A program made the translations under genes and the position numbers. DNA of 64,000 nt from Actinotignum urinale DSM 15805. Its GTDB lineage: Bacteria > Actinomycetota > Actinomycetes > Actinomycetales > Actinomycetaceae. Positions within the stretch are counted from its first letter, which is position 1, and each line of letters opens with the position of its first letter. The stretch lies in contig NZ_ATUY01000001.1 of the NCBI RefSeq assembly GCF_000420445.1, positions 1 through 64,000 of the forward strand. Direction: 5' to 3'. Shown here piece by piece: positions 40,149-49,638 of this stretch. The notes under the pieces are model-generated. The model worked only from the letters and a program-made list of their open reading frames with translations. It did not search any database and was not told the DNA's origin.

Positions 40149-42437
40149 ATGAGAATTTGGCCAGGTAAACCATATCCCTTGGGCGCCACCTTTGATGGTG
40201 CCGGAACAAACTTCGCGATTTACTCATCCGTCGCAACAAAAGTTGAACTTTGCCTTCTTGACAACAAGAATAATGAAAACCGCATCGAACTACGAGAAGT
40301 CGATGCTAATGTATGGCACTGCTATCTGCCGAGCGTCCGTCCAGGGCAACGCTACGGCTATCGAATTCACGGCCCCTATGATCCGGACAACGGACACCGC
40401 TGTGATCCATCTAAATTCTTACTCGACCCTTACGCCAAAGCCATCGAAGGAAATATCGACAGCAACCAGGCAGTCTTTTCTTACGATTTTCTTGACCCCA
40501 GCAAGCCTTGCACCCAGGACTCTCTAGGACATGTCCCGGTTTCCGTCGTCATTAGCCCCTTCTTTGATTGGGGATATGATCGACCACCGCAACACAACTA
40601 CAACGAAACCATTATTTACGAAGCTCACGTCAAAGGCTTCACCCAACGCCACCCAGACGTTCCTGAAGAACTGCGCGGAACCTACGCGGGAATGGCACAC
40701 CCTCCCATTATTGACTACTTCAAAAGCCTAGGTGTTACCGCCGTCGAACTTATGCCCGTTCACCAGTTCATCAACGATACATCCCTTCAAGATCGCGGAT
40801 TATCAAACTACTGGGGATACAACACCATCGGATTCTTCGCACCCCACAGCGGTTACGGCGTGAAGAGCGGGGGCGCGCACGTTGACGAATTCAAAGCCAT
40901 GGTGAAGGCCTACCACGAAGCAAATATCGAAATTATTCTCGATGTTGTCTACAACCACACCGCTGAAGGAAACCACATGGGGCCAACATTGTCCTTCAAG
41001 GGCATTGATAACGAGTCCTACTACCGCCTCGTTCCGGATTCTAAGCAACACTATTTCGATACCACTGGAACCGGCAATTCACTCAATATGACCTCCCCGC
41101 ATTCGCTCCAACTCATTATGGATTCTTTGCGTTACTGGGTCACGGATATGCATGTGGATGGTTTCCGATTCGATTTGGCGTCAACGCTCGCGCGCGAGTT
41201 GCACAGCGTCAACAAGCTCTCCAGCTTCTTCGATATTATTCAGCAGGACCCCGTAATTTCCCAGGTGAAGCTCATTGCCGAACCGTGGGATGTTGGGGAA
41301 GGTGGCTACCAGGTTGGCGGATTCCCGCCACTGTGGACAGAATGGAACGGCAAATACCGCGACACCGTGCGCGATATGTGGCGAGGCGAACCTGCTACCC
41401 TGCCCGAATTCGCCTCCCGCCTCACCGGCTCTGCGGATTTGTATGAAACATCTGGGCGTAGGCCTTTCGCTTCCATCAATTTCGTTACCGCACACGACGG
41501 TTTCACCCTCAACGACCTCGTGTCCTATAACGAAAAACATAACGATGCCAATGGAGAAGGCAATGCGGACGGTGAATCCAACAACCGTTCTTGGAACTGT
41601 GGCGAAGAAGGCCCCACAGATAACCCCGCCGTCACGTCGTTGCGCTCACGCCAACTGCGCAACTTTATGACAACACTTCTCCTATCACAGGGTATCCCCA
41701 TGATTTCCCACGGTGATGAATTAGGGCGCACACAGGGCGGAAATAACAACACCTACTGCCAAGATAACGAAATTTCATGGATAGATTGGGAGCTAGACGA
41801 AGAAAAAATTTCACTCCTCAACTTTGTTCGTGAAACCATTAAATTCCGCAAGAACCACCCCATTTTCAGGAGGCGGCGCTTCCTGACGGGAACGGATAGC
41901 GTTGGCCAAGATGGCCTGCCGGAAATCGCGTGGTTCCAGCCAGAGGGAAGCCTTATGGTTACGGAAGACTGGGATAGTGGATTCGCACGTGCGCTCATGG
42001 TGTTCCTTAACGGTTCAGGGATTAAAGAACCCGATGAGCGCGGAAACCCCATTATTGACGACGATGTTCTCCTCATGTTCAACGCGGGCGACGAAGAACT
42101 AACGTTTACCATCCCCGAAGGTTCCTTTGGCAGGCAGTGGACAGAAGCGATAGATACGGCGGAAAGCGTTGAGTTGGATTCACAGTTGCTACCCGGAGAG
42201 TCCGTTGCATTGCTCCCCAAGAGTATGCGTGTCTTTGTGCATCCCTTCAGCGAGGATGAATTGAAGCCACTGCTGAGTAAGGCCACAATTGCGGTTCCCA
42301 CAACGGTTCAGGCAACCGCAACCCCAACCTCGCAAGGGTATGTGAACAACGTTCACGATCCTTACCCTATGGCTACTAACTTAACCGCACATTTCAATGC
42401 GATAACTGCAGTGCCTAACGCACAACCTAATAATTAG
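40149..42437 (+). CDS. glgX: Glycogen debranching enzyme (GlgX type)
   Basis: GH13 isoamylase-type enzyme cutting alpha-1,6 branches of glycogen after phosphorylase action. The 762 residues contain an N-terminal CBM48-like domain (1-150) and a catalytic barrel with DVVYNHT (about 265), DGFRFDLA (nucleophile Asp, about 337-344), LIAEPWD (acid Glu, about 375-381) and TAHDGF (about 446-451). A C-terminal beta domain and a 70-residue low-complexity tail (Thr/Ala/Pro/Asn) follow. It overlaps the convergent FemAB-like gene by four bases, so no terminator fits between them. Confidence 0.94.
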   Translation: MRIWPGKPYPLGATFDGAGTNFAIYSSVATKVELCLLDNKNNENRIELREVDANVWHCYLPSVRPGQRYGYRIHGPYDPDNGHRCDPSKFLLDPYAKAIEGNIDSNQAVFSYDFLDPSKPCTQDSLGHVPVSVVISPFFDWGYDRPPQHNYNETIIYEAHVKGFTQRHPDVPEELRGTYAGMAHPPIIDYFKSLGVTAVELMPVHQFINDTSLQDRGLSNYWGYNTIGFFAPHSGYGVKSGGAHVDEFKAMVKAYHEANIEIILDVVYNHTAEGNHMGPTLSFKGIDNESYYRLVPDSKQHYFDTTGTGNSLNMTSPHSLQLIMDSLRYWVTDMHVDGFRFDLASTLARELHSVNKLSSFFDIIQQDPVISQVKLIAEPWDVGEGGYQVGGFPPLWTEWNGKYRDTVRDMWRGEPATLPEFASRLTGSADLYETSGRRPFASINFVTAHDGFTLNDLVSYNEKHNDANGEGNADGESNNRSWNCGEEGPTDNPAVTSLRSRQLRNFMTTLLLSQGIPMISHGDELGRTQGGNNNTYCQDNEISWIDWELDEEKISLLNFVRETIKFRKNHPIFRRRRFLTGTDSVGQDGLPEIAWFQPEGSLMVTEDWDSGFARALMVFLNGSGIKEPDERGNPIIDDDVLLMFNAGDEELTFTIPEGSFGRQWTEAIDTAESVELDSQLLPGESVALLPKSMRVFVHPFSEDELKPLLSKATIAVPTTVQATATPTSQGYVNNVHDPYPMATNLTAHFNAITAVPNAQPNN

Positions 42438-43492
42438 GAGCGGTTACGTTTTCTGGCGCGCTGCGCAATTTTGCGTAGCGCGCCACTTGTTGCACGCTTG
42501 GCATAAAGTGCAAACTTGAGCGCCTTATAGAATGCCGGGCGCACGGGAACATCCCAGGCAGGAGCAACCGGAGTGTCCTCATGAACAAATTTACGCTTAT
42601 ATCCGCCAACGCCCGCCAACTGTGGGGCTCGTGGTGAATCAACGCCCATCATATCCACGGTTTGGACACCCATCTGTGCATAGGTCAGCATGGCAAAATA
42701 GTCGAGTAAATCAGTTGCACCAAGCTCACGCGCCTTCGCGCTTGCCGCGCCGTAATACAGGTATGCGCTCTTCGGGGTATGAATAGCAAGCGTCCACGCA
42801 ATTGGTTCATCATTAAACCAGGCAACAAAAAGTCGTGAATATTCCGGGCCGAGCGCCGACAACATTTTTTCATACACAGCCTGCTCATTTACTCCGAAAT
42901 GACTGTGCTCACCCGTTTCTTCCATAATCGGGTAAATTTCTGGGAACAGTGTGGAAGCGTTTTCTGTTTCGTCGCTACACCTTAAACCCTCTACACGCAT
43001 ACGTTGACGAACATTTTTCCTCCCGCGTTTACGGAAGGACGCAATAATTTCTTCACCAGTTTTATTCGCTACATCCACAATCGCGGTGTAATCATAGGTG
43101 ACGCTTTGTAGAAGTTCGTGCATATCTGAACCCTCATACAATGCATGTAAACGCACAAAAGCAATACGCGAATCACGTGCCCGAATTCCAGCAACAAGTT
43201 GGGTGCGGAAAATGCGTTCCTCTTCAGGAGTTGGTGATTCCCCAATCCACACCGGCCCTTTTTTCGCCCACAAATACACGAATCCACGGCCCTGGAAGTG
43301 AGTCAAGGAAATCAATGCGCGAGGCTGTTCATCAACCATCCACACCAGGCGACCCCACGGAGCCCGCCCCGGAAGCTCGGCATCAAAAGCATCCCATATA
43401 CATCGTTGTTCAACCGGAACATCCACATCGAGCGTGGAGGCGATAGTTTCATATTCGGCATTAGATACAGTAATGAATTCGCTGGTGTGCAT
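42434..43492 (-). CDS. FemAB-like lipid II peptide-bridge aminoacyltransferase
   Basis: Member of the FemA/FemX family, which transfers amino acids from aminoacyl-tRNA to the peptidoglycan stem peptide. From ATG 43492 it has about 352 residues with two GNAT-like folds; the segments FRKRGRKNVRQ (about 157-167), YLYYGAAS and the C-terminal GVGGYKRKF (about 300-308) are typical. The frame runs 40 codons further up to a GTG at 43612; homologues and a TACAAT six bases before the ATG (leaderless pattern) favour 43492. It may build the interpeptide bridge. Confidence 0.85.
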   Translation of the reverse strand: MHTSEFITVSNAEYETIASTLDVDVPVEQRCIWDAFDAELPGRAPWGRLVWMVDEQPRALISLTHFQGRGFVYLWAKKGPVWIGESPTPEEERIFRTQLVAGIRARDSRIAFVRLHALYEGSDMHELLQSVTYDYTAIVDVANKTGEEIIASFRKRGRKNVRQRMRVEGLRCSDETENASTLFPEIYPIMEETGEHSHFGVNEQAVYEKMLSALGPEYSRLFVAWFNDEPIAWTLAIHTPKSAYLYYGAASAKARELGATDLLDYFAMLTYAQMGVQTVDMMGVDSPRAPQLAGVGGYKRKFVHEDTPVAPAWDVPVRPAFYKALKFALYAKRATSGALRKIAQRARKRNRS

Positions 43493-43788
43493 ATCGTCAT
43501 TGTACCCGAATGCATCCCCATATTTTTCTACGTCCCTCTTACTTCCGCCCACGTCACTGACCTCGCCACAAAAACGTCTCATGCCACCAACATCTGCACT
43601 ATCAAACGGCACCCAACAATCCCCCGGCTCTGCAACAACTCAACCACACGCTTATCCCCTATCCACAGCACCACCCAGCATTTCCCATCCACACTGTTCG
43701 CCACAGCATCCGATTTATCGAATAAAATAACATTTCTGTAACGGCGTGTCTGCGGTATATCAAGAGTTTCACAAGTTACTCTGTAGTC

Positions 43789-44364
43789 GTGTCTCAGATA
43801 GAAGCACCAGCGGATTTCTTAGAAGCCATAGAAACGTTACGTGGCCACACTTTCCGGCGTGATGTTCGTGTAGCACAAATACCACCGCCGGAAAATATTG
43901 CGCCATGGGCCGTCGCCCTTCAGGCTGAAACGGATGTTCCCAGCATAGATTCCCATCTACCCTACCGCGCCGGTTCACGCTTCATTGTGTTGTATGACCC
44001 CGAAAATATACACATGTGGGGTTCCCCGTTACGTATCGTATGCCACATAGGCGCCCCAATGGATACGACGATGGCCTCCGAAGAACTCATCACTCAAGTT
44101 GCGTGGAGTTGGCTTAATGAGGCTCTCGACGGACGAGGAGCCCGGCACACGAACCTCGTCGGAACAGTTACACGTACACAAAACTCTACGTTCGGCGGAA
44201 TTGACCTCCACACATCCGCAACAGAACTTGAGTTGCGCGCATCATGGACACCCCACGGCACTGATTTATCCTCACACGTGCTAGCCTGGATTGATGCGTT
44301 ATCTCTTGTTGCTGGGCTGGCCCCAGAAGGAACAGTATTGTTGATTCCGCGCCACTCAATTTGA
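43789..44364 (+). CDS. DUF3000 family protein
   Basis: 191-residue cytosolic protein of an actinobacterial family with no known function, normally directly upstream of RNase D, as here. Conserved features seen are the N-terminal LRGHTFRRDVRVAQIPPPENIAPW, the central SRFIVLYDP and VTRTQNSTFGG. The start is a GTG; TACTCT lies six bases ahead, so the message may be leaderless. No ribosome-binding site is present. Its stop is 131 bp from the likely RNase D start. Confidence 0.85.
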   Translation: MSQIEAPADFLEAIETLRGHTFRRDVRVAQIPPPENIAPWAVALQAETDVPSIDSHLPYRAGSRFIVLYDPENIHMWGSPLRIVCHIGAPMDTTMASEELITQVAWSWLNEALDGRGARHTNLVGTVTRTQNSTFGGIDLHTSATELELRASWTPHGTDLSSHVLAWIDALSLVAGLAPEGTVLLIPRHSI

Positions 44365-44495
44365 ACGCAAAGGTTCCGAGCTGTTCGGCATCCACCCAAA
44401 TGGCGAGGTGTGAGCACCGGTAGCGAAGAATCACAACAGGAGTGAACCGCATATAAGTAACCGATAGGGAAAACCCGGCATACAAGGGGAATAAC

Positions 44496-45779
44496 ATTTC
44501 TTCCAACAATAAAAAACACGCCTATTCTCGCAAACGACGTTCACATAAGACACGGTCGGTAGATAATATCGCCACGCCCCTGCCACCGGGAGTTAAACAT
44601 ATTGATACTCCCCGAGGAGGCCTTCCGGAGTTAACGACCCGCGAAACACTCCCCAACGCAATTAAAGAGTTATCGCAAACGTCGGGCCCGTTCGCCATAG
44701 ATACGGAACGCGCCATGGGAATTCGCTATTCAAACCGTGCATATCTCATACAGATTAAACGCGGAAACGGAAAAATCTACCTTGTTGACCCTATAGAAAC
44801 TGAAGATCTTATGCCGGCTCTTGCCGAGGTTTTATCATCGGATCAATGGATTTTGCACGCGGCAGATCAGGATTTACCTTCACTTGCCCAGCTGGGGCTA
44901 ACTCCCCTTACTCTTTTCGATACCGAAATGGCCGCCCTACTTCTTGGGGAGAAACATATTTCATTGCAGGCACAGCTTATGAAGCATGTTGGTGTCCATT
45001 TAGCGAAGGAACATTCAAATTCGGATTGGAGTAAACGTCCGTTAAACGCGGAACTTCGCGCCTATGCAGCACTCGATGTGGAATTTATGGTGGAGTTGCG
45101 TGATGCCCTGATCGATAGGCTTGATACTATGGGGCGTCTCGAATGGTGTCACCAGGAGTGCGAGGAAATTCGCACACAGAAGCCCAAACCTCCCAAAAAA
45201 GATCCCTGGCGGCGTTTCGCACGTGGCGCGAATATTACTAACCGTCGTAAATTGGGGATTTTACGAGAATTATGGGAAGAGCGCGACGCTATCGCCCGCG
45301 ACAAAGATATATCTCCAGGCAAGGTTCTTAATTCCCAAGCGCTTGCCTTGTTGGCCGCACACCCTGGACGATCCCTGTCCGACGTGAAGCGTTCTCCGGT
45401 GTTACGACGGGAAAAACTGCGTTACCTCACCCCGTATTTTTGGGAGGCAATACGTCGCGGTTGGAACCTTACCGAGGAAAATCTTCCACCCCTTCACTTG
45501 GAATCGGAAGAAAAATATCCGGTGAATATGAGCGAGTGGAGTAAAAAGAATGATGCCGCGGCACTGCGTTGGGAAAAATTGCGTCCGCTGTTCCTTGAAT
45601 TAGCTGAAGAACTAGGTATTCGCCAAGAAGTTCTCATGAAGCCTGCACGCCAGCGGGCTTTGGCGTGGAAAGGCTGGGATAGGCACGGGGTTGCTCACGC
45701 ACTCGAAAAACTTGGTGCTCGCCCCTGGCAAATCGAATTGACGGCTCCCTACATTGAGGAAGCCTTCCGCCCCAGCTAA
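44496..45779 (+). CDS. rnd: Ribonuclease D (DEDD 3'-5' exonuclease + HRDC)
   Basis: 3'-5' exoribonuclease trimming tRNA precursors. The first ATG in frame (44715) would remove the catalytic DxE of Exo I: PFAIDTERAMG encodes the D and E just before it (44700-44708). The frame stays open back to a stop at 44454-44456 with no ATG, GTG or TTG. The best start is ATT 44496, seven bases after AAGGGG. That gives 427 residues: Exo I DTE (about 69-71), Exo II HAADQDLPSL, Exo III Y-A-x-LDVEFM, and a C-terminal HRDC domain. The start codon is inference; the upstream coding is seen directly. Confidence 0.85.
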   Translation: MSSNNKKHAYSRKRRSHKTRSVDNIATPLPPGVKHIDTPRGGLPELTTRETLPNAIKELSQTSGPFAIDTERAMGIRYSNRAYLIQIKRGNGKIYLVDPIETEDLMPALAEVLSSDQWILHAADQDLPSLAQLGLTPLTLFDTEMAALLLGEKHISLQAQLMKHVGVHLAKEHSNSDWSKRPLNAELRAYAALDVEFMVELRDALIDRLDTMGRLEWCHQECEEIRTQKPKPPKKDPWRRFARGANITNRRKLGILRELWEERDAIARDKDISPGKVLNSQALALLAAHPGRSLSDVKRSPVLRREKLRYLTPYFWEAIRRGWNLTEENLPPLHLESEEKYPVNMSEWSKKNDAAALRWEKLRPLFLELAEELGIRQEVLMKPARQRALAWKGWDRHGVAHALEKLGARPWQIELTAPYIEEAFRPS

Positions 45780-45813
45780 ACCCTGAGCCAGGCACCAACG
45801 TCACCTCAAGCCC

Positions 45814-47082
45814 CTATTGGGCAACAGTAATCGTTTCGAAATGATGGGTGTTGGGGAACATATCGAGCGCCTGCATGGACACAATCCGACGCCCGCCCTC
45901 GTAAAGCGCGCGTACATCCCGCGCCATAGATGCAGCATCACAAGAAACAAGAACAATTCTGCATGCGGAGGAGCTCGCTATTTTTTTCGCCAGAGGAATA
46001 CCTAGTCCTGTACGCGGAGGATCGGCAATAATAACGTCAGCATTCATTTCGTTCTCGCTCATACGCTCGTCAATATTTTTAGTTCGCGCAGTAGCTTGCG
46101 GGTAGGAACGCAGATTAGCTTTCGCATTGTCGACGGCACTGCGCGCACCCTCCAACGCAAGGATACTCCCCCGTTCGCCCACAATATCTGCGAGAGGCAA
46201 TGTCATTAAGCCAGCCCCCGCATAGAGTTCAAGGACATGATCGCCACTCTCAACCTTCGCACAATCCACTACGGTGTGCGTCAGTTCTTTTCCGGCACTT
46301 TTATGCATCTGCCAAAACCCGTCGGCATTCACACGATAACGGTACTCTGTCCCGTTCACCGTCATCTTTTCATACACGTATGGCGTGTGGTTTTCTTCGC
46401 CGTTAACAGCCAGCACTCTGTTACCTACCACCACAACCGGTTCAGAGCCACTCGGGGCAACCGCTTTTACTTTTGCTCCATCGTGGAAAAGATTTTTTCC
46501 ACGATTCTTGCCCGCAACACGGCTCATAAAGCTGCCATCAAATAACCCCACCCGCTCTTCAATCTCCGCAACCGCAAGTGGCATTCGTGAAATCGGAATA
46601 ATTCGCCCCTTGCCTACGCGGTTCATGCCAAGCCTTCCGCCTTGTGCGGTGAGCTGGATTCTCGTGCGTGTATGCCAGCCGCCGGTCTCGTCGTCGCCTG
46701 GAATGGGACGGACGGTTGGTTCGATGCCTTGGTCTGCCAGATGATCCGTTAGCTTTTCCCCGCCGATTCTGCGCAGGGTTGAGCGCAACACCGTTGTTTT
46801 CCACACCTGTTGATAATCGAAACGCACGTGTTGAAGGCCTGCTCCCCCAACTCCGCCCGGACCGGCTTCTTCCCACGCGAGGGGTTGGCGGTAGGGCGAC
46901 GGATTTTCGCACACCTCAAGCACTTCACCGCGAAGGAAGGTGGTTTTATCTCGTGTGATGCGCACTCGCACGGTTTCGCCGGGAAGCCCGAAATTTGCCA
47001 TCACGGTTTTTCCGTCCACATGCCCGATGGCAACGCCTCCGTGCCCTATATCGGTTAGTTCAACTTTCACAGTTGTGTCCAC
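45814..47082 (-). CDS. TRAM-domain RNA uracil C5-methyltransferase (RlmC/TrmA-like)
   Basis: SAM-dependent enzyme making m5U in 23S rRNA or tRNA. The 422 residues have an N-terminal TRAM RNA-binding domain (1-60), SAM motif VLELYAGAGLMTLPLA (about 287-302), IIADPPRTGL (about 348-357), the nucleophile C in VLVSCDAASMARD and the base HHFET at the end. The four Fe-S cysteines of RlmD are absent. The start is GTG, 4 bases after the permease stop, so the two are coupled. The exact target is undetermined. Confidence 0.9.
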   Translation of the reverse strand: MDTTVKVELTDIGHGGVAIGHVDGKTVMANFGLPGETVRVRITRDKTTFLRGEVLEVCENPSPYRQPLAWEEAGPGGVGGAGLQHVRFDYQQVWKTTVLRSTLRRIGGEKLTDHLADQGIEPTVRPIPGDDETGGWHTRTRIQLTAQGGRLGMNRVGKGRIIPISRMPLAVAEIEERVGLFDGSFMSRVAGKNRGKNLFHDGAKVKAVAPSGSEPVVVVGNRVLAVNGEENHTPYVYEKMTVNGTEYRYRVNADGFWQMHKSAGKELTHTVVDCAKVESGDHVLELYAGAGLMTLPLADIVGERGSILALEGARSAVDNAKANLRSYPQATARTKNIDERMSENEMNADVIIADPPRTGLGIPLAKKIASSSACRIVLVSCDAASMARDVRALYEGGRRIVSMQALDMFPNTHHFETITVAQ

Positions 47083-47085
47083 TAG

Positions 47086-48876
47086 TTAGTCTTCTTCCGT
47101 TTGAATTTCGTAAGGTACCTGAACGAGCATGATACGCGAATCGTAGGATAAATCAGCAAAAATTCGCGGAACACTATGCTTAAGGAATATTCTGTGCCAC
47201 AGGGTTGTGGACACAATTTTTGGAACTATGAGGATAACAACATCGTTCGGGTTGTTTTCTAAAAGTGCTCGTATATAGTCCACAATCGGTTCGCGCGTTC
47301 CGCCTGCGGGCGTACCTAAAACTGTGAGGCTCACCGGGATTTCTGATGCGCGCCACGCATTTTTTAAGGTGCGCGTCTGTTCGGGATAAAAATCGACGGT
47401 GATCGCGGTTGTTGTGGACGAGCGCAGAGTTCTTGCGTAGGTGACGGCCCTGAGGGTTGGAAGATCTAAGGTTGATACAAGGACGACGGTATGGCTGCGA
47501 ACGGGAAGATAACGTCCGGACGTAATTTCTGCCGGCTTCAAATGTGCCGTCATTTTGCCTCGTCCTCGTTGGCTCATCATCATGATTCCAGCGGGCAGTG
47601 CCACGGCCGCCAAAGAGGTCAGTGCCCATAGCGGTGAAACGATAACGATATAGATTAAAATTCCGCCAGAACATGCACCGCAGACCACAAACATTAAACG
47701 GGCAATTGTTGCGTCTCTGCGCTCCTCGCGACGTTCCGACTTACGTAGAATCGCTGTGTTTGCCTGAGTGATTGCGGTGCAGGTGAGTACGAAAATCACG
47801 AAACACACAAAAACAAAGGCAACGGTTCCCGCGTGGGTGGTGGATAGGAACATGCCGAGAAATGCTGTCAGGATGGCAAAGCCCATAATCGCGGTACGAC
47901 GTTCCCACTTGGCTTCTTTGGCTGCAAGAAATACGGGAATGGTGCGGTCAATGGCAAGACCGCGCAGAAGTTGCGGTAATCCGTCGTACAAACTAAATAC
48001 GCTCACGACTCCGAAAATAATCATGCAGATACCGGAGACGAGGAGTCCGATTTTCCCCCACAGGGCGCTGGACATCACCAACTGAGGAACACCGACGGGG
48101 AGCGTCAGAATATTGACACGATTTTCCACATAGAAAGTGACAGCAATCACAAGTACGGCGGCGGTGAAAATTTTGGCGAGGAAACGTGTGTCTACGCGAC
48201 GTTTTTTCATTTCCGGCCCAATATTTTCGGATACGAGAATGAGCAGAGCCGCAAGGAAACAAGAAATAATGAACACTGTTTCCAAGGGGCGCTGGATACG
48301 CGCGGGTATCTCCACAAGTTCAACGCGATTCACGAGGAGATCCATCATGGAAACAGGGTGGGTGGCTTCATACACGACACCCACAACGACGATAGCGATG
48401 ACGGGAACGATGGCGCAAAGAAGCCCAATAATCATGAATGTGCGCGGAAATTTCCACCCTATCATAACGGGTAACACCCCGACGATAAGGATAGGAATCA
48501 TAATAAATCTGCCGTCGAAAGTAATGGGGGTGAGGGCGTTAAATCCCAAACCCACCATTCCGGCGGACAAAATTAAAAGAAGTAGATACCCGACAACCCG
48601 GCACGAAGCAGTAATCATGCCAAAAGGGCGTCCCACATATTCGCTCACGAGCTGATGTGACGTTTTCGTGGGCAAGTGCCTCGTAATCCATCGCTGAGCC
48701 ACAAAAACACAGGCCAATATTATAAGACCTAGAGATGCTATGGTGGCAACATGTGCTTCGTTCGCGTAGGGTGCGCCACGTTGAATAGCGCGAGGTAATA
48801 CCAGGGTGGCGAGTGTTGCTGCCAGCGCCGCCCCTATTTTTGCATGTGCCGTATTTTTTTTGCGTTGTGCCATCAC
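47086..48876 (-). CDS. APC-superfamily permease with cytoplasmic UspA-like tail
   Basis: 596-residue membrane protein. Twelve hydrophobic segments span about residues 10-445; the last ~150 residues are soluble (VVLVSTLDLPTLRAVTYARTL) and resemble a nucleotide-binding universal-stress-like domain. It is divergent from two TrkA-type genes by 35 bp, the order conserved in mycobacteria (Rv2690c-ceoB-ceoC), so a K+ or amino-acid transporter gated by these proteins is plausible. GTG 48876 and ATG 48873 are adjacent possible starts. The substrate is unknown. Confidence 0.8.
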   Translation of the reverse strand: MMAQRKKNTAHAKIGAALAATLATLVLPRAIQRGAPYANEAHVATIASLGLIILACVFVAQRWITRHLPTKTSHQLVSEYVGRPFGMITASCRVVGYLLLLILSAGMVGLGFNALTPITFDGRFIMIPILIVGVLPVMIGWKFPRTFMIIGLLCAIVPVIAIVVVGVVYEATHPVSMMDLLVNRVELVEIPARIQRPLETVFIISCFLAALLILVSENIGPEMKKRRVDTRFLAKIFTAAVLVIAVTFYVENRVNILTLPVGVPQLVMSSALWGKIGLLVSGICMIIFGVVSVFSLYDGLPQLLRGLAIDRTIPVFLAAKEAKWERRTAIMGFAILTAFLGMFLSTTHAGTVAFVFVCFVIFVLTCTAITQANTAILRKSERREERRDATIARLMFVVCGACSGGILIYIVIVSPLWALTSLAAVALPAGIMMMSQRGRGKMTAHLKPAEITSGRYLPVRSHTVVLVSTLDLPTLRAVTYARTLRSSTTTAITVDFYPEQTRTLKNAWRASEIPVSLTVLGTPAGGTREPIVDYIRALLENNPNDVVILIVPKIVSTTLWHRIFLKHSVPRIFADLSYDSRIMLVQVPYEIQTEED

Positions 48877-48911
48877 TAGCTAGGCTACCTTGTTCACGAT
48901 AGTCTTGGGGT

Positions 48912-49568
48912 GTGCATTTTATAATTATGGGTTGCGGGCGCGTGGGCGCCACGTTAGCGATAAGCTTGGAAAATCTCGGACATTCGGTTGCTGTCATCGA
49001 TCAGAACTCGGATGCTTTCATGAAGTTGCCCGATTCATTTAGCGGACAGCAGATTATTGGAACCGGTTTTGATCGCGATGTACTCCGGCGCGCGCATATC
49101 GAGGGTGCAGAAGGTTTTGCGGCGGTTTCCAATGGCGATAACTCGAATATTATTGCCGCGCGCGTCGCCCGAGAAACCTTTGGGTTAACAAATGTTGTTG
49201 CCCGCGTGTATGATCCGACTCGCGCAACCCTCTACGAACAGCTGGGTATTTCGACTGTTGCACCTGTCGCGTGGGTATCGGATCGTGTATTACGACGATT
49301 AATTCCCCTCGGCCCGCACATCAACACACACGATCCGGTGGCAAAGGTGTCCATGGTGGAGGTCAGTGTTGATGAACGCTGGTATGGCAGGGATGTTTCC
49401 GACATTCAAGAGGCAACGAATTCTCGCGTAGGGTATATTGTGCGTGCGAATCGTGGGATTATTCCGAGTGACGACACCATAATTCAAGATGGCGATGTTG
49501 TGCATATCCTGGTTCCTACCGATGATGCGGCTGGCGCGCAACATATTTTGTTGAATCCGGAGCGGTGA
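48912..49568 (+). CDS. ceoB: TrkA-type K+ uptake regulator CeoB
   Basis: NAD(H)-binding RCK protein controlling a K+ transporter. The 218 residues have a Rossmann domain starting HFIIMGCGRVGATLA (GxGxxG) with the acidic residue D29 after the second strand, and a C-terminal TrkA-C/RCK-C domain (about 140-215). The start is GTG 48912; the extra ATG six codons on lies inside the conserved first strand, so the GTG is right. It is followed by a small overlapping ORF and ceoC. Confidence 0.9.
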   Translation: MHFIIMGCGRVGATLAISLENLGHSVAVIDQNSDAFMKLPDSFSGQQIIGTGFDRDVLRRAHIEGAEGFAAVSNGDNSNIIAARVARETFGLTNVVARVYDPTRATLYEQLGISTVAPVAWVSDRVLRRLIPLGPHINTHDPVAKVSMVEVSVDERWYGRDVSDIQEATNSRVGYIVRANRGIIPSDDTIIQDGDVVHILVPTDDAAGAQHILLNPER

Positions 49569-49572
49569 GGCG

Positions 49573-49638
49573 ATGAGAGCTGTCATTATTGGGGCGAGGG
49601 CCGTTGGGCTACATGAAACAGGAGCGGTGCAATCATGA
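49573..49638 (+). pseudogene. Short ORF: duplicated 5' end of ceoC
   Basis: A 21-codon ORF beginning MRAVIIGARAVGL, closely similar to the ceoC start MKVLIVGAGAVGL but with the second Gly of GxGxxG changed to Arg. It has its own GGAGCGGTG site overlapping the ceoB stop. Its TGA overlaps the ceoC ATG (ATGA), so its translation would couple ceoB to ceoC. It may be only a vestige, or a coupling device. Confidence 0.5.

Noticed and set aside
44094-44519. 141-codon minus-strand ORF opposite DUF3000
   Set aside because: It mirrors a conserved gene on the plus strand and has no homologous motif.
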